Source: Methylobacterium sp. 17Sr1-1
GTDB lineage: Bacteria > Pseudomonadota > Alphaproteobacteria > Rhizobiales > Beijerinckiaceae
NCBI RefSeq assembly: GCF_003173775.1
Contig: NZ_CP029552.1
Coordinates: 1,009,001-1,073,000 of the forward strand
DNA: 64,000 nucleotides
Direction of reading: 5' to 3'
The notes under the pieces were generated by a model, which was not told the DNA's origin, ran no database searches, and saw only the letters and a list, made by a program, of their open reading frames with translations. The stretch's first letter is position 1; each line of letters starts with the position of its first letter. Position numbers and translations under genes: made by a program. Shown here piece by piece: positions 42,891 to 51,827 of the stretch.

Positions 42891-43161
42891 ACGGGAGGTC
42901 TTACGCTCCACCTTCATCAATCACACGAGCACCCCGCGCCCAGCAAAGCGGCGGCGGTTTCGTACGTGCGCTGTCGGCGCGGCGCAGTGATGCAGCGACG
43001 CCCGGCAACAAAGCGCGCACTAATTAGTTGGTGGGGACTGTTACCGATGATGGCCAGACACGGATCTCGCTAGATGTATCATCACATAGCCAGCATTGCC
43101 CATCTCGCAAACTGCGCTAGCATGGTTCTGGCTTGGGCGCCGTGCAGCTAGGGGGACTATA
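42891..43161. other. Intergenic region before the SIR2-like gene
   Basis: About 270 bp without a supported gene. Base composition drops from GC-rich to AT-rich around 43080, marking the left edge of the SIR2-like insert. An AGGGGGA at 43149-43155 serves as ribosome site for the next gene. Confidence 0.4.
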
Positions 43162-44232
43162 ATGATAAACAGAAAGATTGTCTTTGTGATTGGAGCGGGC
43201 TCAGGCTTTGACATCAACATGCCACTAGGCACGAAACTAGCCGAAAATATATCAAATTTGACGGCAGTTAAGAACGGCGCCTATGGCATGCCAGAGCCAT
43301 GCGATCAGAAATTTTCTGATATGCTTCGATACTATGCTCATAATAACGATGATATGGAAGACCCGGATGTAATTGAAAAATACTATAAAATTTCTAGTGA
43401 TATTAGTCTCGGGATCAATCTTGCTAAATCAATTGACGACTTTGTAAATACTCATCAGCAAAACAAAAATCTGGTCGCTGTGGCTAAGATAGCAATCGCA
43501 GAATGTATTCTTAAAGCAGAAAGAAATTGCTTGTTGTATAATGAGTTCAACGGAAGACAATTTGTCGATTTTTCTCAAACGAAGCGCACATGGTACAGTA
43601 GTTTGTTCTCTACCCTGACGCACGGCGTGCCATCTTCAAACATGGCAGACGCATTCAAGTACATAACGTTTATAAACTTCAATTATGATAGATGTCTGGA
43701 GTTCTTTCTAACAAATGCACTTCGGCAATATTTTTTATGCGACACTGAATATGCCAATAATGTAGTTAAAAATATAAAGATACTGCATCCATACGGACAA
43801 GTTGGCTTCTTGCCTGGCTCCGCAGGCACTAGGAATATTATAAAATTTGGAGGATGCGACGACTATCCTCACAGCTCAGTCAAAGCAGCAAATGAAATAA
43901 TAACTTACACGGAGAACATACAAGATGGAAATTTGCGGTCGGATATTCTTGAGGCGATATCTGGTGCGCAGAGCATCGTGTTTCTCGGGTTCGGATTTCA
44001 TGATCAAAATATCAAGATATTGACACCGCCACCCTCCCAAATTGTCTTCAACAAGCAGATATTCGCTACTGCGATGGGAATTTCAAAACCAAACGCAAAG
44101 GTTTTGATGCATAATCTAAGAACGATGTGTTTGCCGCCTAACTCTGGAGCGCAATCCGATAATGCAATTTTCCTAGAAAGGGAACTAGATTGTACTGGCC
44201 TGCTTTCCGATTATGATCTTGTACTGAAGTGA
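43162..44232 (+). CDS. SIR2-like domain protein, candidate stand-alone defence gene
   Basis: The ATG at 43162 has a good AGGGGGA ribosome site; the product has 356 residues. It carries SIR2-family marks: FVIGAGSGFDINMPLGTKL at the NAD pocket (Gly11-Gly13), FINFNYDRCLEFF (Asn174, Asp176), the HPYG segment with His209 where SIR2 enzymes have the catalytic His, and VFLGFGFHDQNI near the C-terminus. This pattern is that of the divergent SIR2-like proteins found in antiphage systems, which destroy NAD on infection. It is strongly AT-rich against the flanks and has no partner gene, so it was probably acquired alone. The NADase role is inferred. Confidence 0.75.
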   Translation: MINRKIVFVIGAGSGFDINMPLGTKLAENISNLTAVKNGAYGMPEPCDQKFSDMLRYYAHNNDDMEDPDVIEKYYKISSDISLGINLAKSIDDFVNTHQQNKNLVAVAKIAIAECILKAERNCLLYNEFNGRQFVDFSQTKRTWYSSLFSTLTHGVPSSNMADAFKYITFINFNYDRCLEFFLTNALRQYFLCDTEYANNVVKNIKILHPYGQVGFLPGSAGTRNIIKFGGCDDYPHSSVKAANEIITYTENIQDGNLRSDILEAISGAQSIVFLGFGFHDQNIKILTPPPSQIVFNKQIFATAMGISKPNAKVLMHNLRTMCLPPNSGAQSDNAIFLERELDCTGLLSDYDLVLK

Positions 44233-44628
44233 TGGCGAGACCTTATCACTTCGCCCTGCAGCGGACAAACACGAGCGTCTGGCGTCCGCCCTAAAAGTGG
44301 GTAGAACGCATCTCAGGGACTATGCCGCCCTGCGACGTGGGGATCAGGCGGGCCGTGTAGGCGTAGCGCGCCCCACCGCCGATCACGCGACATCGCCGCC
44401 CGGCGTCAGCTGCCGTGACAGGTCATCCGCAGATTGATGGTGCTGTGCGCACGACGGGATGGGGCGCAGCTTGTCCAAGGCCCGAGGCATGCTCGGGCTC
44501 ACCCGCATCCGGCGGATCTCGCATATCTACGCCATCGCGACCATCGCCCTCTCACAATCACCTGATCGAGCCGTCCCCGCTCCCCACCGACCCAAGCTCG
44601 GCCTTGACCGGGAACCACGGGCCTGTTT
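44233..44628. other. Intergenic region between the SIR2-like gene and the SOS box
   Basis: About 400 bp. A short minus-strand frame near 44295-44400 (VIGGGARYAYTARLIPTSQ) is open but under 50 codons and is not recognised. Nothing else is supported. The right end leads into the LexA box of umuDC. Confidence 0.35.
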
Positions 44629-44643
44629 GTTCTCTTTTCGTTC
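44629..44643. promoter_or_regulatory. LexA (SOS) box GTTC-N7-GTTC upstream of umuDC
   Basis: Two GTTC units at 44629-44632 and 44640-44643 with exactly 7 bases between them match the alphaproteobacterial LexA direct-repeat site. It lies 19 bp before the umuD start, so LexA would block transcription of the operon until DNA damage. Confidence 0.85.
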
Positions 44644-44661
44644 TGAAACGGAGAGCGCCAA

Positions 44662-45126
44662 GTGGGTTTCTACCGGGTCGGCGAGGAGGCAGCAGATGGC
44701 AGCGGGCTCGTCCGCGTGCCGTTCATGCGGACGACCCTGTGCGCGGGCTTCCCGAGCCCCGCTGAGGATTTCATCGAAGGCGCGCTGGAACTGCCGCGCT
44801 GGCTGGTCCCCAACCCACCTGCCACCTTCATCTGGCGCGTGCGGGGCTGGTGCATGAAGGGCGCCGGCATCCACGACGAGGATCTGGCCGTGGTGGATCG
44901 GTCGCTGTCGCCCACCTCCGGCGCTGTCGTCGTTGCGGTGGTGAATGGCGAGATGAGCATCAAACGCCTGCTGATGACGGGCAACCGGCTGAGCCTCACG
45001 TTCGACAATCCCGACATGGATCAGGAGTTCGCCCTGGAGGATCTGGAGGAGGGGCTGCTCTGGGGTGTGCTGCTGTTCTCGGTGCGCTGGCACCATGTGA
45101 AGGCCCGCTCGGGTGTTGCGCGATGA
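44662..45126 (+). CDS. umuD: UmuD-like S24 peptidase with Cys in place of the catalytic Ser
   Basis: The 154-residue protein starts at a GTG. The self-cleavage region is [11 protein letters not shown] (Ala-Gly bond), as in UmuD. The catalytic Lys is in [10 protein letters not shown]. Where the family has GDSM with the nucleophilic Ser, this protein has GWCM (in [13 protein letters not shown]), so Ser is replaced by Cys and the preceding Asp by Trp. [13 protein letters not shown] is normal. UmuD must cut itself to UmuD' to activate polymerase V; a Cys might still act as a nucleophile, or the protein may be uncleavable. Its stop overlaps the umuC start by 4 bp. Confidence 0.88.
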   Translation: MGFYRVGEEAADGSGLVRVPFMRTTLCAGFPSPAEDFIEGALELPRWLVPNPPATFIWRVRGWCMKGAGIHDEDLAVVDRSLSPTSGAVVVAVVNGEMSIKRLLMTGNRLSLTFDNPDMDQEFALEDLEEGLLWGVLLFSVRWHHVKARSGVAR

Positions 45127-46421
45127 GCCGAGCCCTGGCGCTCATCGACGGCAACAGCTTCTATTGCTCCTGCGAGCGCGTGTTCGACCCCAAGCTTTCC
45201 GGCGTGCCGGTGATCGTGCTGTCCAACAACGACGGCTGCGCCATCGCCCGCACCGCCGAGGCCAAGGCGCTCGGCATCCGCATGGGCGAACCCTACTTCA
45301 AGATCCGTGACCTATGCCGGCGGCAGCGGGTGCGCGTCTTCAGCAGCAACTACGCCTTGTATGGCGATATGAGCGCTCGTGCCAACACGGTGTACCGGCA
45401 GTTCGCGCGGGACGTGGAGGTGTACTCCATCGATGAGAGCTTCCTCGACCTCTCCGACGTGCGGGAGCGTGACCGGGTGGCGCTGGCTCGGGATCTCCGC
45501 TCCACCGTGCGCCGATGGACCGGCCTGCCCACCTGCGTGGGTATCGGCCCTACCAAGACCCTCGCCAAACTGGCCAACCACATCGCCAAATCGATCCCGG
45601 AGCTTGGCGGCGTGTGCGACCTCTCCGACGAGGCGGAACGTGCAGCGTGGATGGTGGGGATCTCGGTAGGGGAGGTATGGGGCATCGGGCGTGCCTCGCT
45701 AGCCCGGCTTACTGCGATGGGCGTGGATACGGTAGCTGATCTGCGCGACCTCGATCCCCGGCCGGCACGTCAGTCGCTAACGGTGGTGGGGGAGCGCATC
45801 ATCCATGAGCTACGCGGACGGTCGTGCCTGCCGCTCGAGATCGTGCCGGCCCGGCGCAAGGGCTGCGCGGTGACCCGTAGCTTCTCCACCCGGATCATCA
45901 AGCGGGATGTGCTTGAGCAGGCCGTTGCCGCACACGCAACGCGGCTCGGGGAGAAGCTGCGCCGAGATGGGCTCGCCGTGTCGGCGGTCACGGTGTTCTA
46001 CCACACCAGCGAGCATGACCGCGGCGACCCCATGCGGTCCGTCTCGACGGTCGTTCATATGCCCGAGGCGACCAACGACAGCCGGCACCTGATCCAGGCG
46101 GCGCTGCGGGGGGTGGAGAGGACCTGGAAGGAGCAGGGGCCATCCCCCTGGCGCTACAGCAAGGCCGGGCTCGTCACCACGGACCTCGTGCCGCTGGACG
46201 ACGCTCCCCGCCCGCTGTTCGACGCACATGACCGGGAGAAGTCCGGTGCGCTGATGGCGGCAATGGACGCCTGCAACAGCCGGTTCGGGCGCGGAGCCGT
46301 GGTGCCTGCGCGGGCGGGTTTGGTGGAGAAGCGTAGCTGGTCCACCAAGTTCGAGATGCGCTCACTGCGTTTTACCACACGGCTAAATGAGGTGCCGACG
46401 GCCAGTGCGACGGTGCAGTGA
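45123..46421 (+). CDS. umuC: UmuC, Y-family translesion DNA polymerase (Pol V catalytic subunit)
   Basis: The ATG at 45123 overlaps the umuD stop (ATGA), giving 432 residues. Y-family motifs are [18 protein letters not shown] with the first metal Asp, [17 protein letters not shown], and [12 protein letters not shown] with the catalytic Asp-Glu pair. The helix-hairpin-helix segment [16 protein letters not shown] and a C-terminal little-finger domain with a UmuC-type tail are present. It should copy past DNA lesions with low fidelity after SOS induction. The operon is controlled by the LexA box at 44629. Confidence 0.95.
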   Translation: MSRALALIDGNSFYCSCERVFDPKLSGVPVIVLSNNDGCAIARTAEAKALGIRMGEPYFKIRDLCRRQRVRVFSSNYALYGDMSARANTVYRQFARDVEVYSIDESFLDLSDVRERDRVALARDLRSTVRRWTGLPTCVGIGPTKTLAKLANHIAKSIPELGGVCDLSDEAERAAWMVGISVGEVWGIGRASLARLTAMGVDTVADLRDLDPRPARQSLTVVGERIIHELRGRSCLPLEIVPARRKGCAVTRSFSTRIIKRDVLEQAVAAHATRLGEKLRRDGLAVSAVTVFYHTSEHDRGDPMRSVSTVVHMPEATNDSRHLIQAALRGVERTWKEQGPSPWRYSKAGLVTTDLVPLDDAPRPLFDAHDREKSGALMAAMDACNSRFGRGAVVPARAGLVEKRSWSTKFEMRSLRFTTRLNEVPTASATVQ

Positions 46422-46476
46422 TTGCGCCGTGCTCCGGCGGAACGGGGGAGCTGCGAAGGCGCCTCACTCTGCAGCC

Positions 46477-49080
46477 TCAGGGCTTTGGAACAGTTTGCTC
46501 CTTGGGCTGATCCCAACAGCGATCGTAAAATTCTGACCTATCAAACGACTTGTTCTCGGGATCCGCTGGGTCCTTCATCCTCAACCCGAAATGCTTGTAC
46601 ATCTCTGCAATTCTCACATGCGCGGCCCGCATATTTTCGCGGCGATCCTTCTCGAAATAGCTCGGCCCATTGAGTTCGAGCAGCACGATGTTGGCACACA
46701 TCATGACCGTATAGCCCAGCGATATAGCCTCTGTCGCGAGCAGCGTATCCTCTCCATGGATGTCATACGTGGGGTTGGGGAAGACTTCACGACGGCCTTC
46801 TTTTCGGAAATTGCGCAAAACGAATAGGCTACCTTTTAAGTCGGGATTTTTGTGAAAAATGTGATTGGTGTCGTAATCTCGACCGGCTTTATTCCAGAAC
46901 GCGGCGGGGTGCCGTGGGTCTTTTCCGTCCCAGTAGGGAAAGAAAATATCTACTCCAGCGTAGGCCGAGGGGCCATTCGAAGCCATTTCATCAAAAAACG
47001 TTATATCAGTGCTCTTATGATATTTGGTTCCAAGAATGGCATCGTCATCCATCATGATGCCCCAGTCGTACGTACTGCTGTAAAACCATTCCAAGCATTC
47101 AATACGGTTGGTGATGAGCGGTCGTCCCTCAACTTCGCGAATGGCAGCATCACCAAATCGGGCCTTCAATTCGTCGAAGATACCATTGCCTTGGACGTTG
47201 AAGCTGTCAATGTCGTTCTGGCTCCACCCACTAAGCAATATCGCTATGGATACGTCGGTTTCCTCCATCCACCAATTCAGCTGCTCAAGGAAATTCGCGC
47301 TCCTTAGCTGCCACTTAGCTGGATCAGGCGAACGGTACGACGTGATATAGGCACAGAATTGCGCTTCTGCTCCGGCGAAATTTAGCACGCTGCCGGGCGC
47401 CGTCTTGCTGAAGGGCTCGCAAGCGTGTCGGCGGAGCATGGATGCCGACTTGACGGTGGGTACCATGTAGCGGACCCGACTATCAGGGGTGGAAAACTCA
47501 ACCAGCAAAGCGGCTTGGCGGTCGTCCGTATTTACGAACTGCGCTTTCGCTCCCACATTGTGTTCCTTGAGGAGCTTGCACAGGCCTGCCATTTCCAGGA
47601 CTGGCAGCCGAACATCTTGATCGATGGGAACTGGTCCCACGGCATCGAACAGCCGGCACTTCATGTTGTCTGCGCGACTATCGCAAGGCAACACGGATGT
47701 TGCAAAGTGATGCACGTCGATGTAATATTCTGTTACCGTTTTTTCTCTTTCATTATTGTAGCTTGAGCTACTTTCTAGCGGTACCTTATAGGTCAAGCTA
47801 TCGCTTGAAAGATCAAGAGCGCGAGGTATTTCAACCTTTCCAGGCATTTGATATTCGTATGAGCGATGATCGAGATGCTTGTTTGTCGATGGCACGTGCA
47901 TTATCGTCCGCGCGCCATAAGTGATATGACGGTTCTGCCTCCATAGATTTGACAAAACTGCTTGATGTCGATCAATTTGATGTCGTACTTCTTGTCGTAG
48001 CTGACGAGCTTTGAATTTGATGCTGCCGGTTATGATGTTGTGCCATTTCAAAAAAGAGGTCGCTCGTTCTGCCGTCAGTTGTAAATGCGGGCCATAACCG
48101 ACTGGGACAGCCATATGTTGAAAATCTGTGTCCATATCATTGAACACTTCTGCGACAACCCGAACTCCGTTAGAGGCAGAAAATTCCACGTGATCCACGG
48201 CAATTGTGGCATTCCATCCGGATGCAATGGGAAAATTAAATGCCAGGCGGTCAGCCTCACGGAACGAGAGCGTGTACCAGCGATCCCCCAACTCCGCCCA
48301 CTCAAATGGCAAAGTCACTCGTGCCGTTGTAAACGTGTAAGTCGTATCTATATTCTCCAAGCATAAGAACGTCTCGCCCCCAATAGACATGTTCCGAATG
48401 AGAATTTTCCGTTTATCGGCACCGCTGCCTCTTTTCTCTTTTCCGTCAACGAGCCGCTTGATCGTGACCCAGCCCTGAAGGATGTTAGAGATAATGGTTT
48501 GCGGCGGCAGCAAGACGGCGGCAGGCGCATGTGTGGAAGCTGGCAGATTGGCACTAGCAGTTGGCGACGCACCTCCACTTGAGGCTGTGATATTCATTGC
48601 AGGTTGCGGCGCTGTAATGGGAACGTGACCGGAACCGAGTGCAGGCCCCTTAGTGGCGCTCCTTACGCTATCATAAACATCTGATGGGCTGCCGATGCTT
48701 TTGATCCATCCGACTAGATCGACTGGTGCTTTCCCCAGTCGATCTGCTTCAAGAAGCGTGGTGGCATACTGCGTTACAGCTGTAGCGCTTCGCGCGTTCT
48801 TGAAACACAGCTGGACGGGCGCATAAAATCGGTTGTTTAGCTTAATACTATTGCATTTGAGCCCATGACGATCGCAATAGGCTCTAATTAGATCGTCGTT
48901 ATTGATCAGGGGCTGCCAGACCTCATAGATGTCATGCAGCGCCGCATACACGCGCGACCAAAACGCGTCCTCGTGCTTGCGAGCCTTGCCCGCGTGACGT
49001 TGAGCGGCGCTCAGCCGGCTATCAATATCGTCCAGCTCCTTCTTCAGGGAGGGTTGCTGGGTGTTATGGCTTGCGCTCAT
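46477..49080 (-). CDS. Large protein with C-terminal GT-A glycosyltransferase domain, phage-type
   Basis: The 867-residue protein has at least three parts. Residues 1-150 are helical and charged (coiled-coil at 10-40). A Pro/Ala/Ser linker lies at about 155-200. A middle region of beta-rich character (about 205-590) is not recognised. The last ~270 residues form a GT-A domain: QFCAYITSYRSPDPAKWQLR, WGIMMDDDAILGTKYH with the metal-binding DDD, YAGVDIFFPYWDG, and DIHGEDTLLATEAISLGY with the likely catalytic acid. It probably transfers a sugar to a macromolecule, perhaps a modified base. It is divergent from the DpdA-like operon across a 103-bp gap holding a palindrome. The function of the N-terminal two-thirds is unknown. 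Confidence 0.65.
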   Translation of the reverse strand: MSASHNTQQPSLKKELDDIDSRLSAAQRHAGKARKHEDAFWSRVYAALHDIYEVWQPLINNDDLIRAYCDRHGLKCNSIKLNNRFYAPVQLCFKNARSATAVTQYATTLLEADRLGKAPVDLVGWIKSIGSPSDVYDSVRSATKGPALGSGHVPITAPQPAMNITASSGGASPTASANLPASTHAPAAVLLPPQTIISNILQGWVTIKRLVDGKEKRGSGADKRKILIRNMSIGGETFLCLENIDTTYTFTTARVTLPFEWAELGDRWYTLSFREADRLAFNFPIASGWNATIAVDHVEFSASNGVRVVAEVFNDMDTDFQHMAVPVGYGPHLQLTAERATSFLKWHNIITGSIKFKARQLRQEVRHQIDRHQAVLSNLWRQNRHITYGARTIMHVPSTNKHLDHRSYEYQMPGKVEIPRALDLSSDSLTYKVPLESSSSYNNEREKTVTEYYIDVHHFATSVLPCDSRADNMKCRLFDAVGPVPIDQDVRLPVLEMAGLCKLLKEHNVGAKAQFVNTDDRQAALLVEFSTPDSRVRYMVPTVKSASMLRRHACEPFSKTAPGSVLNFAGAEAQFCAYITSYRSPDPAKWQLRSANFLEQLNWWMEETDVSIAILLSGWSQNDIDSFNVQGNGIFDELKARFGDAAIREVEGRPLITNRIECLEWFYSSTYDWGIMMDDDAILGTKYHKSTDITFFDEMASNGPSAYAGVDIFFPYWDGKDPRHPAAFWNKAGRDYDTNHIFHKNPDLKGSLFVLRNFRKEGRREVFPNPTYDIHGEDTLLATEAISLGYTVMMCANIVLLELNGPSYFEKDRRENMRAAHVRIAEMYKHFGLRMKDPADPENKSFDRSEFYDRCWDQPKEQTVPKP

Positions 49081-49095
49081 CCTGGGCCTGCAACT

Positions 49096-49111
49096 TTTTA
49101 GATATCTAAAA
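49096..49111. promoter_or_regulatory. Perfect palindrome TTTTAGATATCTAAAA in the divergent promoter
   Basis: Sixteen bases of perfect twofold symmetry, in an AT-rich patch between the glycosyltransferase gene (start 49080) and the DpdA-like gene (start 49184). The position fits an operator that controls both transcription units. Confidence 0.5.
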
Positions 49112-49183
49112 TTTTTTTGGAGACCCTGGGTATCGCTGCGGCATTAGCGGCATGTTAATAGGCACGCGCCGACACATGTCTAC

Positions 49184-50719
49184 ATGTTGGATACCCTTTT
49201 CCCTCACCAAACCAATGTGGCTCGCTACCTGCCGGCGATTAGCCACGGGTATGCCAAATCCGCGAATGATGTGACGTGGCAGGCGGAGGGCCTGCTAGGT
49301 CCAATGCTTAACTATCTGCGGTCAGGTAGTATGTTTCACTACCCAGCAACTCTCGCGAGTGCCGGGCAAGTGATGCAGGAGAGCGGCAGCCTCAGCACGG
49401 CGCGCACGAACATCACCGAGCGCAATCGCAAAACCTCGTTCGTGGTCGCGGATAGTGGAGGTTTTCAGATCCAGCAGGGCACGCTGGGACCCTGGCGCTA
49501 CACGCACACCGTGTTGCAATCACTCCGCTGGCAGGAGGAGCACGGCGATTTCGTGATGGCCCTCGACTTCCCGACCGGGGGGATCGCCACGGGCAAAATG
49601 GCCGCGCACATTCATCGGCTCATCCATGTGGACGGCGAAAACCTCGAGGCCATGAGCCGAGCCAACGGATTGAGCGTGGCATTCAACGGATGCCTTCGGC
49701 AGACTTACATCAACACGGAGACCATGCTGATCCACCGGCAGCCCGAGCGAGGTTTTCTCGTGGTGCTGCAGGGCACGAGTGAGCCCGAGAGCCGCGAGTG
49801 GTATCGTGTCCACCAGCCGCTCATTGATGCCGCCGAGGGCATCGCGTTCGCTGGTACCAGCAATATCAGCTACCGACTGATGCTGCGCCGCCTCGTCGAT
49901 ATGCGCGACGACGGCACGCTCGCGCGCATCAAGCACATTCATGTTCTTGGAAGGGGTACGCTTGCAAGCGCATGTGTGCTGACGACGATCCAGCGATGCA
50001 TTCGAGCAAGCATCAATCCAGACCTTCAGATCACTTTTGATACGGCTACGCCATTTCAAGAGGCGAACGAGCGCTACAGCCTGCTCGCCTATTATGTGGC
50101 TGATAACAAATCACTTTCGATCGAATATAATCGCCCATCCGACGCTGAACTCAGCGAGTTTCGGCATCATAGCGAGCTGACGTTCGCTATCAACGATTGG
50201 TGTCACGCCCGCGCGCAGGCTGAAGCACACAGGCTAATCAAAGACGCGCAGGGCTCATATCCCGCCATGCATGGCCGGGCTACGCCTAATGCCGGTATCA
50301 GCATCATCGGCCAGCACCTTGCGGTGAATGATATTGCGGTGGTGCGGCATGATCGCCAGGACCCAGATCCCCGCAACTTTATCGTCAAGCCAGATAGTAA
50401 GACTTCACTGCTCATGTGCGCGCACAATGTGGATGCCGCAACGCGGGCGCTTGAACAAGTGACTGCCAACTGGCTCAGCGACGATGGCGAGACACGGAAT
50501 AATTTCCCCGTCGATCTCCTGGTGATCCGCAGCCTTATCGAAATAATTTTTGCACCCAACCGCGTGCTCGGCCTTATGGATGAGCTGAACGAACAGCCGC
50601 CGCTGGAGGTGGACTATCCAACGGCGGAGTTCCCGTCGCCGATAGCAAGTGTCTCGCCCTACAAGGCGCATGATTTCATCGAACAAAATCGACAGCGTTT
50701 GGACGCGCTCGTTTTGTAG
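49184..50719 (+). CDS. DpdA-like guanine transglycosylase (TGT fold), candidate DNA base-exchange enzyme
   Basis: The 511-residue protein shows the TGT active-site order: FVVADSGGFQIQQG with base-binding Asp90, MALDFPTGGIA, GFLVVLQGTS, IAFAGTSNIS, IHVLGRGTLAS and ITFDTATPFQEA with nucleophile-type Asp286. In tRNA-guanine transglycosylases this last segment is FDCVLPTR. The CxCxxC zinc motif of true TGTs is not visible, and the protein is longer than bacterial TGT (about 375). DpdA enzymes swap guanine in DNA for a 7-deazaguanine; this gene is followed by a precursor transporter, a QueD-like protein and a glycosyltransferase, which supports that role over tRNA modification. The natural substrate is inferred. 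Confidence 0.72.
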   Translation: MLDTLFPHQTNVARYLPAISHGYAKSANDVTWQAEGLLGPMLNYLRSGSMFHYPATLASAGQVMQESGSLSTARTNITERNRKTSFVVADSGGFQIQQGTLGPWRYTHTVLQSLRWQEEHGDFVMALDFPTGGIATGKMAAHIHRLIHVDGENLEAMSRANGLSVAFNGCLRQTYINTETMLIHRQPERGFLVVLQGTSEPESREWYRVHQPLIDAAEGIAFAGTSNISYRLMLRRLVDMRDDGTLARIKHIHVLGRGTLASACVLTTIQRCIRASINPDLQITFDTATPFQEANERYSLLAYYVADNKSLSIEYNRPSDAELSEFRHHSELTFAINDWCHARAQAEAHRLIKDAQGSYPAMHGRATPNAGISIIGQHLAVNDIAVVRHDRQDPDPRNFIVKPDSKTSLLMCAHNVDAATRALEQVTANWLSDDGETRNNFPVDLLVIRSLIEIIFAPNRVLGLMDELNEQPPLEVDYPTAEFPSPIASVSPYKAHDFIEQNRQRLDALVL

Positions 50720-50751
50720 AGCACTCAAATCCGAACGACACGGCCCCAGCA

Positions 50752-51435
50752 GTGCCAGATCCGCTGCGAATGCAAGCCTGCCTTAAGCCGCCCGTGATCG
50801 GTCGCAAGCCTAATAGCCGCGGAATTATCGAGATGATTAGACGAAGAGAGCTTACTGGATTTTTTCGAGGCGATTACAAGCCTCGATGGAATGATAATAT
50901 CGATCTTACGATCATGCTCATTGTGATGTATGTTGCATCTGGTGTGGCGGTCAATGCATTCGCGAAATATCTGCCCGTATACCCCGTAAAAGTTCCATTC
51001 AGCGGCAACCCGCCGGTGTCGTTTCCGCTCATTCCCGGCACGCTGCTGGTGGGCCTGATATTTGTAATGCGCGACTACACGCAAAGGCTCATCGGCGATT
51101 GGGTCGCAGCGTTCATGCTCATAGCGACCATCATCGTATATTTCTGCGTAGATCGAGACCTGGCCTACTATAGTGCACTGGCGTTTCTCGTAAGTGAGGG
51201 GATCGACCAGATAGCCTTCCATTTCCTCAAAAAAGAGGATCTCAAAGATCGCATCCTTTGGTCGTCCGCCGTCGCAACGTTGTTCGACGGGGCCCTCATA
51301 CTGTATGGGCTTAATGAGCTCACCTGGCCCAATTATATCTCACACTACGCAGGAAAAATGCTGGCCACATTCGTGATCTGGCTGGTTCTCTGGCATCTGC
51401 ACAACAAGCGTAGCTCTCTAGCCCCGGCTGAATGA
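50752..51435 (+). CDS. VUT/YhhQ-type queuosine-precursor transporter
   Basis: From the GTG at 50752 the protein has 227 residues; an internal ATG at 50833 would remove 27 non-conserved residues. Six membrane helices are predicted. Segments such as FPLIPGTLLVGLIFVMRDYT and YYSALAFLVSEGIDQIAFHF match the VUT family (YhhQ/QPTR), which imports preQ0, preQ1 or related precursors. It lies 32 bp behind the DpdA-like gene, and its end overlaps the next gene by 4 bp. This placement suggests that it supplies the 7-deazaguanine base for the transglycosylase. Confidence 0.75.
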   Translation: MPDPLRMQACLKPPVIGRKPNSRGIIEMIRRRELTGFFRGDYKPRWNDNIDLTIMLIVMYVASGVAVNAFAKYLPVYPVKVPFSGNPPVSFPLIPGTLLVGLIFVMRDYTQRLIGDWVAAFMLIATIIVYFCVDRDLAYYSALAFLVSEGIDQIAFHFLKKEDLKDRILWSSAVATLFDGALILYGLNELTWPNYISHYAGKMLATFVIWLVLWHLHNKRSSLAPAE

Positions 51436-51827
51436 ACATGACCGCTGCTGCAACAATCGCATCCGCTACCCCGCTTCGAATGATCTGGGTGACGTTCCAG
51501 CGCGCCGGCTTCCATCGTTGGCCCGAGGCATCTGGGGACCGCGCGTACCTTTCCGCCACCCACCGCCACCTGTTCAAATTCCGTGTGTGGATACAGGTAT
51601 GGCACGGTGATCGTGAAGTAGAATTCCATACGTTTCTCGAATGGCTGGAGGGGCTATATCAAAGCAGTATACTCCAGCTGGATGGAAAGAGCTGCGAGAC
51701 AATTAGTGACGAGCTGTACGAAAACATTGCCGCTAACTACCCCGGCCGCGATGTTTGGATCGAGGTAAGCGAGGACGGAGAGTGCGGTAGCTACTCGCAG
51801 TACTCGGCCAGCGAGCAACGCAAGTGA
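51432..51827 (+). CDS. QueD-like protein (6-carboxytetrahydropterin synthase family)
   Basis: The 131-residue protein carries the phage-type QueD pattern: FHRWPEA, ATHRHLFKFRVWIQV with the zinc-binding His pair, DREVEFHTFLEWLE, SCETISDELYENI with the Cys, and VWIEVSEDGECGSY with the substrate Glu. QueD makes the 6-carboxy-pterin intermediate of preQ0 synthesis. No QueE, QueC or FolE gene is in the window, so host enzymes would have to complete the path, or this protein has another related task. It overlaps the transporter and the following glycosyltransferase by 4 bp each. Confidence 0.7.
   Translation: MNMTAAATIASATPLRMIWVTFQRAGFHRWPEASGDRAYLSATHRHLFKFRVWIQVWHGDREVEFHTFLEWLEGLYQSSILQLDGKSCETISDELYENIAANYPGRDVWIEVSEDGECGSYSQYSASEQRK

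Noticed and set aside
43041..43232. A minus-strand small gene over the SIR2-like start
   Set aside because: It is antisense to a gene with a good ribosome site and recognised motifs, and has no features of its own.
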